IMG/VR virus record: IMGVR_UViG_3300021364_000008
Coordinates: 35,004 to 99,003 of that record
Length of the DNA: 64,000 bases
Direction: 5' to 3' (one strand)
Origin: a virus
A model generated the notes under the pieces. The model did not search any database. It was not told where the DNA came from and was given only the letters and a program-made list of their open reading frames with translations. Each line of letters starts with the position of its first letter. Positions within the stretch are counted from its first letter, which is position 1. The translations under genes and the position numbers were made by a program. This document shows, piece after piece, positions 7,783-16,080 of this stretch.

Positions 7783-7828
7783 AACTTCGAGCATTATAAA
7801 TAATAATATATTAATGCTCGGAGTTTTT
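7783..7828 (+). terminator. Terminator after hli with a late promoter in its loop
   Basis: A 14-base stem with one G-T wobble pairs 7783-7796 with 7812-7825, followed by a run of T. The 15-base loop and the top of the stem contain TATAAATA (7795-7802). Confidence 0.85.
7795..7802 (+). promoter_or_regulatory. T4-type late promoter TATAAATA inside the terminator loop
   Basis: An exact match to the T4 late promoter -10 element, 69 bases before the lysozyme ATG and inside the hli terminator hairpin. Placement lets early transcription stop here while late transcription of lysozyme starts from the same place. Confidence 0.7.
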
Positions 7829-7870
7829 TATGCTTCCAAAGTAGAGACAATTCTGGAAGATTTGTGAAAA

Positions 7871-8506
7871 ATGACTATTAAAATACTGGATGCTGTAAAA
7901 TATCATAAAGATTTACCACATCAAATAGATGCCTGGGAGTACCTACAAAAAAATATTAATGATGAAACGCTATATGAATTTGCAAGCATATACAGGAATC
8001 TAAAAGTAGAATCGCCAACCAATAATCCTAATGAAGTACCGTTGGTTGGCGTTAATTTAATTAAAGAGTTTGAGGGGTGTCATCTGGAGGCATATCCTGA
8101 CCCTCTTACAGGAGGACTCCCAATCACAATCGGTTGGGGGTCCACAAGAGACGAAAACGGAAAACCATTCAAGTTGGGTACAAAGATTTCTCAGCAAACT
8201 GCTGACGATCTTCTCATTTCACAAATAAAGAATGAGTTTCTTCCTCCATTGACTCAGATTCCTTATTGGAATCGAATGAATATGAATCAGAGAGGAGCAC
8301 TTCTCTCATTTGCATATAACTTGGGTGCAAGATTCTATGGTTCTTCTGGTTTTAATACAATCAGTAGAGTCCTGAAGAATAGACAGTGGAATAAAGTTCC
8401 TGATGCACTATATCTTTATCGTAATCCGGGAACAAATGTAGAAGCTGGATTGAAAAGGAGGAGAATTGCTGAAGGGAAACTTTTTCTGGAAGGACTTAAT
8501 AAATAA
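7871..8506 (+). CDS. GH24 lysozyme (T4-type endolysin fold)
   Basis: A 211-residue muramidase cleaving the MurNAc-GlcNAc bond of peptidoglycan. The catalytic motif F-E-G at 67-69 supplies Glu68. Asp77 lies in Y-P-D-P and Thr86 in I-T-I-G-W-G, matching the Glu11/Asp20/Thr26 triad of T4 lysozyme with a slightly longer second spacing. Further motifs (N-Q-R-G-A-L-L-S-F-A-Y-N-L-G and the Arg-rich C-terminus) are standard GH24. An extra 60-residue N-terminal region without signal peptide precedes the domain. It could be the lysis endolysin or a virion-associated enzyme; the late promoter and following virion genes fit either. Confidence 0.88.
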   Translation: MTIKILDAVKYHKDLPHQIDAWEYLQKNINDETLYEFASIYRNLKVESPTNNPNEVPLVGVNLIKEFEGCHLEAYPDPLTGGLPITIGWGSTRDENGKPFKLGTKISQQTADDLLISQIKNEFLPPLTQIPYWNRMNMNQRGALLSFAYNLGARFYGSSGFNTISRVLKNRQWNKVPDALYLYRNPGTNVEAGLKRRRIAEGKLFLEGLNK

Positions 8507-8578
8507 TTGTTCTTATGTGTGTCCCAATCAGAAGCAAAGATTGAGTGTTTTCTGGCATTCTACGCAAACGAGAAAGAC

Positions 8579-8586
8579 TATAAATA
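8579..8586 (+). promoter_or_regulatory. Late promoter TATAAATA
   Basis: An exact T4-type late element 16 bases before the ATG at 8602, in a 95-base intergenic stretch that otherwise holds nothing I recognise. It drives the virion gene series that follows. Confidence 0.8.
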
Positions 8587-8601
8587 CTTAAAAAACTTCC
8601 C

Positions 8602-8937
8602 ATGGCATCAGTAAGTTCAGTTAATTTAGTTATTCAAAAAGGAACTTATTTTGAAGAAACTATTTCACTAACCGCTGAAGATGGATTTGGATTAAATTTA
8701 AATAATGCGACAGCGACTTGCAAATTGAGAAAGTATCCTACTGCAGGAATTGCTTATACATTTTCAACAACAACGACTGTTTCTGATAGTACTGTTAAAA
8801 TCATAATGACATCTGATAAAACTGCAGAACTGCCGAGTGGAAGGTGCTATTATGACATTCTTATAACATATTCAAGTGGTCTTATTTCTAAAGTTTTGGA
8901 AGGAAATGTTCTGGTACAGGAGACCGCATCCCTATGA
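8602..8937 (+). CDS. Virion structural protein, BppU-N/Ig-like beta domain
   Basis: An all-beta protein of 111 residues. The pattern of an early Q-K-G-x-Y-F-E-E-T-I-S-L, central A-T-C-K-L-R and late Y-Y-D-I-L-I-T-Y followed by V-L-E-G-N-V-L-V resembles the small Ig-like N-terminal domain of phage baseplate upper proteins (BppU-type). Such proteins sit in baseplates or tail fibres. It has its own late promoter and overlaps the next gene by 4 bases. The specific role is unknown. Confidence 0.55.
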   Translation: MASVSSVNLVIQKGTYFEETISLTAEDGFGLNLNNATATCKLRKYPTAGIAYTFSTTTTVSDSTVKIIMTSDKTAELPSGRCYYDILITYSSGLISKVLEGNVLVQETASL

Positions 8938-9233
8938 CTATCAATGTCAGAGTTGTAACCAGTAAAGAAAAAATCAAAGCAACAGTAGCATCAGGAGTAA
9001 TCATGCCACGAACTCTAGATGAGTTATTAGATGTAGATGTTTCTGGAGTGAGTGATAAATATGTGATTATGTATGATGCAACTACTCAGAAATATACTGC
9101 AGTAAATCCCGACGAAGTTCTTTCTGCATCATCTACTACAGAACCTGAGCAACCTGGATTGCCGAATGATTTTGTAGATACATTAGATACTGATCTTGAT
9201 GATCGTATTGATCTTGATGCAGGAACTTTTTAG
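8934..9233 (+). CDS. Conserved phage structural protein, unknown function
   Basis: A 99-residue acidic protein starting in an ATGA overlap with its neighbour, so the two products are probably made in equal amounts. A central segment D-E-L-L-D-V-D-V-S-G-V followed by K-Y-V-I-M-Y-D resembles linker motifs repeated in phage fibre proteins (the 'yvlmyda' type). The C-terminus is rich in Asp and Thr and ends in D-A-G-T-F, close to the C-F/G-T-F ending of the next protein at 9269. No enzyme motif is visible. A virion role is inferred from the late promoter and position. Confidence 0.55.
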   Translation: MTINVRVVTSKEKIKATVASGVIMPRTLDELLDVDVSGVSDKYVIMYDATTQKYTAVNPDEVLSASSTTEPEQPGLPNDFVDTLDTDLDDRIDLDAGTF

Positions 9234-9236
9234 AGT

Positions 9237-9243
9237 CTAAATA
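9237..9243 (+). promoter_or_regulatory. Late-type promoter CTAAATA
   Basis: CTAAATA lies 25 bases before the ATG at 9269. The same heptamer recurs in front of other virion genes here, overlapping or just after a stop codon. Confidence 0.6.
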
Positions 9244-9268
9244 GTGATATAAACACGAATAAAAGAAG

Positions 9269-10588
9269 ATGGCAGCTCCTGTTCTGCAGTTTAAGAGGGG
9301 TCTTCTTACTAATCTTCCCGGTTTGAGGGCAGGTGAACCTGGATTTACTACAGATAGTTACGATTTTTATGTTGGTCTTACCTCAGAAACTTCAACTAAT
9401 AAATTCTTTGGATCTCATCGTTACTGGATCAAAGAAACAACTTCTACTGGTAGTGCAGTTAATCTGGTAGAAGGAACTTCTAATGGTTCGGATTATATTA
9501 GTATTAAATCTCCAGATTCTCTTGCTGGAATTGTAACTTATGTTCTTCCAGGAACTCAAGGAAACTCTTCTACGGTACTTACAAATGATGGAAGTGGAAA
9601 TCTAAGTTGGGCAGGCGGTTCTGCAAACCCAGTATTTACAGGTATTGCAACTTTTTCGGACACAACAGATAATACTTTAGGTGATTCTGATACTGGTTCC
9701 GTTCAGATTGATGGTGGACTTGGAATTGATAAGAACACTACAGTTGGTGCCAACCTGAATGTTCAAGGATATTCTGAATTTGTTGGAGTCTCAACTTTCG
9801 GTAGTGATCTTGATGTTAACGCATCAGCAGATATCTCTACCGATTTAAGTGTAGGACAAAATCTTTCAGTTACTGGTGTTTCTACATTTACTGGAGCAAT
9901 TGATGCCAATGGTGGTGCAGATATTTCTGGCGGTGAAACTATATTATCTTCTGCAACTGTTAGTGACTTAACATCAGGTAGAGTTGTTCTTGCAGGAATT
10001 TCTGGTGCATTAGAAGACAGTGGAAACTTAACTTTTAATGGTTCAACTTTAACCGTAGTTGGATATGCTGATTTAGATGATGTAAATGTTTCATCTGCAC
10101 TTTCAGCACCAACAATAAGTGTAACCAACATAAAAGCAGCAGATGATACTGCAGGATTAACAATTGCAAATTCAACTGGTGCAGTTACAGCAAGTCATAA
10201 CTTAATAGTTCAAGGAAATCTTTATATAAATGGTTCTACAACTCAAGTCAATACAACTTCCTTAACTGTTGAAGATACATTAGTTGAACTTGGTTTAGTT
10301 GATGGTAGTCTTCCTACAACTGATGTAAATCGTGATTTGGGAATTATCTTTAATTATTATACGGTTTCTGCAAAGAAAGCAGCAGTTTATTGGGACGACA
10401 GTACAAGTCGTATTGCTCTTGCTGCTGAAGTCAGTGAAAGTTCAAGTGTATTAACTGCATCAACTTATGCACCAATTGAAGTTGGTGCTCTTTGGGTTAA
10501 TGACTGTGCGGGTCAATCACAAGTCATTTCTTGTACTGGAAGTGAAAGATTCTTGGAAAATATTACAATTGATTGTGGAACTTTTTGA
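9269..10588 (+). CDS. Fibre-like structural protein with repeated beta segments
   Basis: A 439-residue protein. It opens with the phage fibre start pattern (Q-F-K-R-G then L-R-A-G-E-P-G-F) found at the baseplate-binding end of T4-like fibre proteins. The middle consists of degenerate repeats around N-L-S-V-T-G-V-S-T-F-T-G, typical of a trimeric beta-spiral shaft. The C-terminal part (W-D-D-S-T-S-R-I-A-L) is globular and ends in two Cys-containing strands. Very low charge and high Ser/Thr/Gly content fit an extracellular fibre. It could be a tail or whisker fibre; which one cannot be said. Confidence 0.6.
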   Translation: MAAPVLQFKRGLLTNLPGLRAGEPGFTTDSYDFYVGLTSETSTNKFFGSHRYWIKETTSTGSAVNLVEGTSNGSDYISIKSPDSLAGIVTYVLPGTQGNSSTVLTNDGSGNLSWAGGSANPVFTGIATFSDTTDNTLGDSDTGSVQIDGGLGIDKNTTVGANLNVQGYSEFVGVSTFGSDLDVNASADISTDLSVGQNLSVTGVSTFTGAIDANGGADISGGETILSSATVSDLTSGRVVLAGISGALEDSGNLTFNGSTLTVVGYADLDDVNVSSALSAPTISVTNIKAADDTAGLTIANSTGAVTASHNLIVQGNLYINGSTTQVNTTSLTVEDTLVELGLVDGSLPTTDVNRDLGIIFNYYTVSAKKAAVYWDDSTSRIALAAEVSESSSVLTASTYAPIEVGALWVNDCAGQSQVISCTGSERFLENITIDCGTF

Positions 10589-10591
10589 TAA

Positions 10592-10789
10592 ATGAACGAA
10601 GAAGATTATAAAGCAATTATTGCAACCTATCAACAGAAAGCATTTGAGTTATTCAATCAAAATATTGTATTGGAAACTCAATTGAATTCTTTTAAGCAAA
10701 AAGTTGAGACTTTAACTCAAGAAAATGTAAAATTAAAAGCAGCAAAAGCAAGAAAAACCAAAGCAACAGAAAGTGAGGACTTTACATAA
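10592..10789 (+). CDS. Small coiled-coil protein
   Basis: A 65-residue helical protein, nearly all of it heptad-like (I-V-L-E-T-Q-L-N-S-F-K-Q-K-V-E-T-L), ending in a Lys-rich tail. It starts 3 bases after the upstream stop. A helper or connector for the neighbouring fibre proteins is plausible but unproven. I do not recognise a family. Confidence 0.55.
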   Translation: MNEEDYKAIIATYQQKAFELFNQNIVLETQLNSFKQKVETLTQENVKLKAAKARKTKATESEDFT

Positions 10790-10792
10790 ATA
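10786..10792 (+). promoter_or_regulatory. Late-type promoter ATAAATA overlapping a stop codon
   Basis: (C)ATAAATA contains the TAA stop of the coiled-coil ORF. It stands 59 bases before the ATG at 10852. Confidence 0.55.
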
Positions 10793-10802
10793 ATAAAAAT
10801 AA

Positions 10803-10818
10803 CCCATTATATAATGGG
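10803..10818. repeat. Perfect 16-bp palindrome
   Basis: CCCATTATATAATGGG is fully self-complementary with no spacer. It lies between the late promoter and the next gene. It could be a protein-binding site or an mRNA hairpin of marginal stability. Confidence 0.6.
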
Positions 10819-10851
10819 AAGAAATCACAGTATATACCGATATGAAGATAT

Positions 10852-11430
10852 ATGGCGAATCCAAATGTAAGAATTAAAAGGTCCTCTGTTGCAGGAAAAA
10901 GACCAACAATAGCACAACTTGAATTGGGAGAATTAGCTCTTAATACAAATGATGGTAGATTATTTACAAGAAAAGATAATGTCGGTATAGGTACTACTGT
11001 TACATTATTAAATCCCTGGACGGAAAATATTGGTGGTGGTACATATTATAATGATGGAAATGTTGGAATAGGGGTAACTGTTCCAACAACAGAATTAGAA
11101 GTTTCTGGAACAATCAAAGCAAATGACTTTGATTCATTGTCAGATCAAAATTTAAAAGAAAACATAAGAACTTTAGAAAATCCACTAGAAAAAATATTAT
11201 CAATTAATGGAGTATCATTTAATTGGAGACATAGCAAAGAACCATCAATTGGAGTAATCGCACAAGAAGTAGAAGAGATATTCCCAGAACTTGTAAATAC
11301 AAATGAATTCAAATCGGTTAATTATAATGGATTGATTGGAGTTTTAATTGAGGCAGTTAAAGAACTTAAGACTGAAGTCAACGAACTCAGGTCACAAATA
11401 AATAGTACCATAAGAAATGATGTATCATAA
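10852..11430 (+). CDS. Short fibre protein with C-terminal peptidase S74 (intramolecular chaperone) domain
   Basis: A 192-residue protein. The N-terminal R-I-K-R-S and E-L-G-E-L-A-L-N motifs are typical of phage fibre attachment segments. G-I-G-T-T and L-E-V-S-G-T-I form a short shaft. The C-terminal 90 residues are an S74 chaperone domain: S-L-S-D-Q-N-L-K-E-N-I with the nucleophilic Ser and catalytic Lys, then G-V-I-A-Q-E-V-E and V-N-Y-N-G-L-I-G-V-L-I-E-A. S74 domains trimerise fibres and then cut themselves off just before the SD motif. The mature fibre would therefore be only about 95 residues, probably an adaptor for the next protein. Confidence 0.8.
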   Translation: MANPNVRIKRSSVAGKRPTIAQLELGELALNTNDGRLFTRKDNVGIGTTVTLLNPWTENIGGGTYYNDGNVGIGVTVPTTELEVSGTIKANDFDSLSDQNLKENIRTLENPLEKILSINGVSFNWRHSKEPSIGVIAQEVEEIFPELVNTNEFKSVNYNGLIGVLIEAVKELKTEVNELRSQINSTIRNDVS

Positions 11431-11432
11431 AA

Positions 11433-13358
11433 ATGCCTCTTAAGAAACCTTCACAATTATTTGAATCACCAAGAAAATTAATCACGGAAGACTATTCTCC
11501 ATTAGTTTCTGTATCTCCCGCTGAGAATAATTTTAGTGATACTTTTGAATCATTTAAAGGAAATCTAAATAAGCTTGAAAGTTTAAGTGAGAAAGTAGAG
11601 TCTATTGCGGAATCTTTAAATAATAAGCTATCAAAAAGTGACCTTGATAGCTCATTATTCTCATACTTGGTTATTGTTGATGAAAACTTCAAGAAATTGG
11701 AGGATAGAGTCAGTGGCCTTAATAAAAAGCACATTAGAGAATTTAAAGAAGATATTTCAAATGCAATTGAAATAGTTGAAGACTTATCAAAAAATCAGTT
11801 TCCAAAATATAAAAGAAAAATTGTAGATACTGAAGTCAAAATCAGTGAAAAATTTAATGTATTTAAAGAAGAAGTAGCGCAAAGTCAAGAAATCGCTGAA
11901 AATAAGATACAAGAAAAGATTAATAATTTCGCTGATGTTGTAGACAATAATTTCTCAATTTTTAATGAAAATATTCAACAAACAAAAAATTATGTTAATG
12001 AAACAGTAGAAACTTATAAAAAACTTCATAAGATTTTAGAAAATAAAACTGAAAAAGAGAATGAAAGATTAAATGAATATTCATCTGTTCTTGAGAACTT
12101 TAATAATGATTTCCTTAAGTTTCAAGAGAATATTCAAGAACAAATTAAAGAATATGAAAAAATCAATTCAGTTCTTGATGAAAGATTTGAGTCTTTTGGA
12201 AATGAACTTAATGAGTGGAAAGATAACAATAAAACTGAGTTAGAAAATTTTAAGTCGCAGACAAACAATACAATAGTAGAATTCAAAAGTGATATTGGCT
12301 CATTAAAAGCAGATATTGTTATTTTTGAAAACCACAATAAATCTTTAGTCAGTAAAGTTGATAATTTTCAGGAGAGTCTTGATTCAGTTCAAGAAAATTT
12401 TTCTGGTCTTGAGACACTAAAAGAAAGTCAAGTAGAACTCAAAGAACATCTAAGTGAGACTAAAAAAGATTTGAATATTGTTGAAAGATACATTCAAAAT
12501 CATCATAATGATATTGAAGAACTCAAAGAAGAAGTTTTTACTGAAATTGAAGGTCTTCCTTTTGGAAATATTCAAGAGAACATCCAAAGACTAGAAAGTA
12601 AGATAGACTTCATTCGTGAAACTTATTCAAAAATTGAACCAGAAGTTATTGTAAAAGAAGTTATTAAAGAAGGACTTACCGAACCACCTTCTACAAATAA
12701 TCAAGATCCACTAACTCCATTAGACCAAAACTTTGTTACATTAGATCAATTACAACAGCACTATCGTTTATTTCTCAATCGTATTCAACAACAGTTGTCC
12801 ACTTTAGGTGGAGGTGGTGAAACGCAATTAAAATATCTTGATGATATTGTTGGTATTGCAACGAATGCAAGTGCTTATGATGGTAAGTATCTTAAGTACA
12901 ATCATTCTTTAGGAAAGTTTGAGTTTGATAGTGTAGATATTACTAATGATAGTTGGGCTGATGGAATCAATGGACCATATACCAATGGTAGTGTCGGCAT
13001 TGGAACCTCTGTTGCAAATTGTGAACTTGATGTTGTTGGTAATGTTTGTGTTACTGGTGTTGTAACTGCAACTGATTTTAATTCTTTGTCTGATTTGAAA
13101 CTCAAAGAGAATGTAGAAATCATTGAAAAACCAGTAGATACTATAATGAAAATTGAAGGTGTAAACTTCAATTGGAAAGAGTCTGGTAAATTATCAATGG
13201 GTGTCATCGCACAACAACTTGAAGAGACACTCCCACAATTAGTATCAGGTGATGAAATCAAGACAGTGAATTATAATGGTCTTGTTGGTTTGCTAATTGA
13301 AGTTGTAAAAGACCAACAAAAGCAGATTGACGAATTAAAAGATCTTTTAGATAAATAA
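11433..13358 (+). CDS. Long coiled-coil fibre with C-terminal peptidase S74 domain
   Basis: A 641-residue protein. Residues from about 35 to 430 are almost pure heptad-rich coiled coil (Glu/Lys/Asn/Phe rich, no Pro). A glycine linker, a short beta shaft with S-V-G-I-G-T-S and V-V-G-N-V-C-V-T-G-V-V-T-A follow. A terminal S74 domain (S-L-S-D-L-K-L-K-E-N-V, G-V-I-A-Q-Q-L-E, V-N-Y-N-G-L-V-G) is paralogous to that of the preceding gene. A trimeric rod of some tens of nanometres is predicted, with autocleavage before S-D after assembly. It may be a long tail fibre segment or whisker. The ATG follows the previous stop by 2 bases. Confidence 0.75.
   Translation: MPLKKPSQLFESPRKLITEDYSPLVSVSPAENNFSDTFESFKGNLNKLESLSEKVESIAESLNNKLSKSDLDSSLFSYLVIVDENFKKLEDRVSGLNKKHIREFKEDISNAIEIVEDLSKNQFPKYKRKIVDTEVKISEKFNVFKEEVAQSQEIAENKIQEKINNFADVVDNNFSIFNENIQQTKNYVNETVETYKKLHKILENKTEKENERLNEYSSVLENFNNDFLKFQENIQEQIKEYEKINSVLDERFESFGNELNEWKDNNKTELENFKSQTNNTIVEFKSDIGSLKADIVIFENHNKSLVSKVDNFQESLDSVQENFSGLETLKESQVELKEHLSETKKDLNIVERYIQNHHNDIEELKEEVFTEIEGLPFGNIQENIQRLESKIDFIRETYSKIEPEVIVKEVIKEGLTEPPSTNNQDPLTPLDQNFVTLDQLQQHYRLFLNRIQQQLSTLGGGGETQLKYLDDIVGIATNASAYDGKYLKYNHSLGKFEFDSVDITNDSWADGINGPYTNGSVGIGTSVANCELDVVGNVCVTGVVTATDFNSLSDLKLKENVEIIEKPVDTIMKIEGVNFNWKESGKLSMGVIAQQLEETLPQLVSGDEIKTVNYNGLVGLLIEVVKDQQKQIDELKDLLDK
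13351..13357 (+). promoter_or_regulatory. Late-type promoter ATAAATA overlapping a stop codon
   Basis: (G)ATAAATA overlaps the stop of the coiled-coil fibre gene and lies 28 bases before the GTG at 13386. Confidence 0.55.
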
Positions 13359-13385
13359 TAATAACCCCTAGTGTAAACGAAGACG

Positions 13386-14576
13386 GTGGCAATTAAAATT
13401 AAAAATTCTACTATTATTGATGATAGTAGAAATCTAGTTGATGTAGGAATATCAACTATTACTTCTTTAAGTATTGGAAGTACCGAAGTTATAAGTTCTT
13501 CAAGACAACTCAAGAATATTGATTCTCTTGATGCAACGACAACTGCAACTATTGAGAGTGCAATAGCGAATGCTCCAAATACATTTACTGACTTAAATGT
13601 AACTGGAATTTCAACTCTTAATGTTGTAAGTGCAAATTCACTGAATGTGGTTGGTGTCATAACTGCTGGTGGATTTGATGGTGGTCCACTCTCTGGTTCC
13701 AGTGGTTCTTTTACACAAATTGATGTAAGTGGTATTGGAACAATTGCGACTCTAGATACCAATAACGGAACAATTGATTTCTTATCGGGAACTAACATCA
13801 ATGCTTCTGGTATTGTAACTGCAAATACATTTAGTGGCAATTTAGAAAATACATTAACACTTAATACATCGGGTACTGGACTTTCTGGTTCTACTACATT
13901 TAATAATTCTGGTGCTGCTACATTCACTGTAACCTCTAATGCAACCAGTAATAATACTGGTGGAACAATAGTTGCTCGTGATGGCTCTGGTAATTTTAGT
14001 GCTGGTATTATTACTGCAACCAGATTTGTTTCTACACAAACCACAGGAACTGCACCATTTACAGTTTCTTCTACTACTAAAGTCACTAATTTAAATGCAG
14101 ATTTATTAGATGGTTATAATACTGCATCTACAAATACTGCGAGTACAGTTGTTATAAGAGATGGTTCAGGTAATTTTAGTGCTGGAACAATTACTGCAAG
14201 TCTTTCTGGTAATGTAGATGCAACAACAGTAGATACTGATGATTTAAATATTGGAACTCAATCAGTCTCTAATACAACAACGACAAACCTTTCTACATTA
14301 TCAGCAACAACGATTGAAAGTTTTGCGATTGCTACTTATCGTTCTGCAAGAGTTCAAGTACAAATCACACAAGGAACTGATTACCAGACAAGTGATGTAT
14401 TAATTATACACGATGGTTCTACTGCATCAGTTATTGAATATGCTTCTATTGCGACTGATGATTACTTAGGAACATTTACTGGAGCAGTTTCTGGTGGTAA
14501 TTGTTTATTACAGATAAATATGAGTAGTTCATCATCTGCAACTGTGAAAGTTTTGTCTCAACTCATAACAGTCTAA
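13386..14576 (+). CDS. Fibre-like structural protein (GTG start)
   Basis: A 396-residue Ser/Thr/Gly/Asn-rich protein starting at GTG, the only start near the proper M-A-I-K-I N-terminus. It is built from loosely repeated beta segments such as S-G-N-F-S-A-G-I-I-T-A (twice, about 60 residues apart) and V-T-G-I-S-T-L, typical of trimeric phage fibre shafts. The last 90 residues (I-T-Q-G-T-D-Y-Q-T-S-D-V-L-I-I-H-D-G) look like a globular tip. No catalytic motif or chaperone domain is visible. Location in the late fibre cluster supports a virion role. Confidence 0.6.
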   Translation: MAIKIKNSTIIDDSRNLVDVGISTITSLSIGSTEVISSSRQLKNIDSLDATTTATIESAIANAPNTFTDLNVTGISTLNVVSANSLNVVGVITAGGFDGGPLSGSSGSFTQIDVSGIGTIATLDTNNGTIDFLSGTNINASGIVTANTFSGNLENTLTLNTSGTGLSGSTTFNNSGAATFTVTSNATSNNTGGTIVARDGSGNFSAGIITATRFVSTQTTGTAPFTVSSTTKVTNLNADLLDGYNTASTNTASTVVIRDGSGNFSAGTITASLSGNVDATTVDTDDLNIGTQSVSNTTTTNLSTLSATTIESFAIATYRSARVQVQITQGTDYQTSDVLIIHDGSTASVIEYASIATDDYLGTFTGAVSGGNCLLQINMSSSSSATVKVLSQLITV

Positions 14577-14579
14577 ATA
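14573..14579 (+). promoter_or_regulatory. Late-type promoter CTAAATA overlapping a stop codon
   Basis: CTAAATA includes the TAA stop of the preceding gene and lies 25 bases before the ATG at 14605, with a purine-rich AAGGAG ribosome-binding site between. Confidence 0.6.
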
Positions 14580-14604
14580 GTCTTATAAGGAGTAAGAAAA
14601 GAAG

Positions 14605-16080
14605 ATGGCGAAAAATCGCATTACATTTACTGATGATTTTGTCTTAAGAAATGAACAAGTTGGTATTGGAACGACAAATCCATTTGCAACTTTAACAGTT
14701 GTTGGTGATACTAATATTTCTGGTGTTGTAACTGCATCTTCATTTTCTGGTGATGCATTTAATGCTTATCCATTCTACTCTGGAATCACAAGTTCAGTTT
14801 TTGTATCTCCAACTGGTGTTCTCAATCCGGTTATAGAGTTTCCATCAACTGCAGATAAAAGATACATTATTCACTCAATTAATGTTGCAAATGTAGCAAG
14901 AGTTCAACCACAAGTTGCTGGTGCAACTGTTGATATTGATATGAATGCAGGTGCTGTTACATCACTTACGATTGATGGTGTTGGCGTAGGATATACTGAT
15001 GGAGATCTTGGTTCTCCAAGTAATCTTAATGTTTCTTTCGCAACAACTTCTTATGTTGGTGTTGGAACTACTGGTGATCCAGCATACTCTGGTATTACAA
15101 GTGCATTAGGTTACATTACATCAGTATCTGGTGGTGCTGTGACTGGTGTTGCAATTACTTTTGGTGGATTTGGTTATACTTCTGCTCCTGCCGTAACTTT
15201 TGACCCACCAGCAGCAGGAGGAACCACAGAAACAGGAACAGCAGTTCTTACTCTTGGAGAAGTCACTGCAGCAAACTTGAATGTTCCTGGTGAAGGTTAT
15301 ACTGAACCTCCAACGGTTTCTATTGCATCAACAGCAGGAACTGGAGCAGTCATCACAGCAGATGTAGATAGTGATGGAAAGGTTATAAGACTGAATCTAC
15401 TTGCACGAGGTTATGGTTATTCTACGAATAATTCTCTTGGAAATAATGAAGAAAACGAAGTTTATATTTCACAACCACCACTTGCTAAAACAGAAGTTGG
15501 TGTTGATGTAGAAATGGATCGTGTTCCTGTTGGTGGTGGAACTACTGTTGCATCATATCTTGCATTTGATGTTCCTATTCCTGTTGGTGGTGTCCTTGAA
15601 GTTCTCAAGCAACCAGCAGTAATGAATCCTGGTGATGTAATGAAAATTCGTGGTATTGATGCTGATGGTTCTGGTCTAAGTGATGCAATTGATGTATGTA
15701 TTTCTTATGAAGAAACTCACGACAATTATATTGGTTATGGAACTGCAACACCAGCAAATGTGGGTCTTGGAACCACTGTTGCAAATATTGGAATCATAAG
15801 TGCAACAACAAATCCAGTGATGGTACAATCCATAAGACTTACAAATACCGAATTCGTTGGTGATTATGATGTCTCAGTCAAAGTCATCACAGGTGCAGGA
15901 CAAACATTCTATCTTGCAAGGAATCTTATGATTCCATCATTCGCATCAGTAGAACTTTGTGATACACCAAAGAGAATTGAAGCAGGTTCTTATATATTGA
16001 TGGACGCAGAAACTGTTGGTATTGATGCGAATGAAGCAAGTACCATAGATATACAAGTATCAGGAAGACAGATTGTATGA
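14605..16080 (+). CDS. Fibre-like protein with GxGY-P beta modules
   Basis: A 491-residue protein. After a short shaft (V-G-I-G-T-T, V-V-G-D-T-N-I-S-G-V), residues from about 115 to 290 hold three or four copies of a module of roughly 40 residues with G-x-G-Y-T-x-x-P-x-V followed by G-T-G-A and a D-x-D-G-K-V turn. The C-terminal 200 residues are two related beta domains. The same modules occur in the gp5-like hub (55173) and the beta-helix protein (59805), so this is a reusable virion building block. Its stop overlaps the start of the next gene (ATGA), coupling it to a glycosyltransferase. Confidence 0.6.
   Translation: MAKNRITFTDDFVLRNEQVGIGTTNPFATLTVVGDTNISGVVTASSFSGDAFNAYPFYSGITSSVFVSPTGVLNPVIEFPSTADKRYIIHSINVANVARVQPQVAGATVDIDMNAGAVTSLTIDGVGVGYTDGDLGSPSNLNVSFATTSYVGVGTTGDPAYSGITSALGYITSVSGGAVTGVAITFGGFGYTSAPAVTFDPPAAGGTTETGTAVLTLGEVTAANLNVPGEGYTEPPTVSIASTAGTGAVITADVDSDGKVIRLNLLARGYGYSTNNSLGNNEENEVYISQPPLAKTEVGVDVEMDRVPVGGGTTVASYLAFDVPIPVGGVLEVLKQPAVMNPGDVMKIRGIDADGSGLSDAIDVCISYEETHDNYIGYGTATPANVGLGTTVANIGIISATTNPVMVQSIRLTNTEFVGDYDVSVKVITGAGQTFYLARNLMIPSFASVELCDTPKRIEAGSYILMDAETVGIDANEASTIDIQVSGRQIV

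Noticed and set aside
13271-14086. Minus-strand 271-residue frame opposite a fibre gene
   Set aside because: Val/Pro/Ser-rich shadow of the Gly/Thr/Asn-rich fibre; no independent signals, and the plus frame has late promoter and start.
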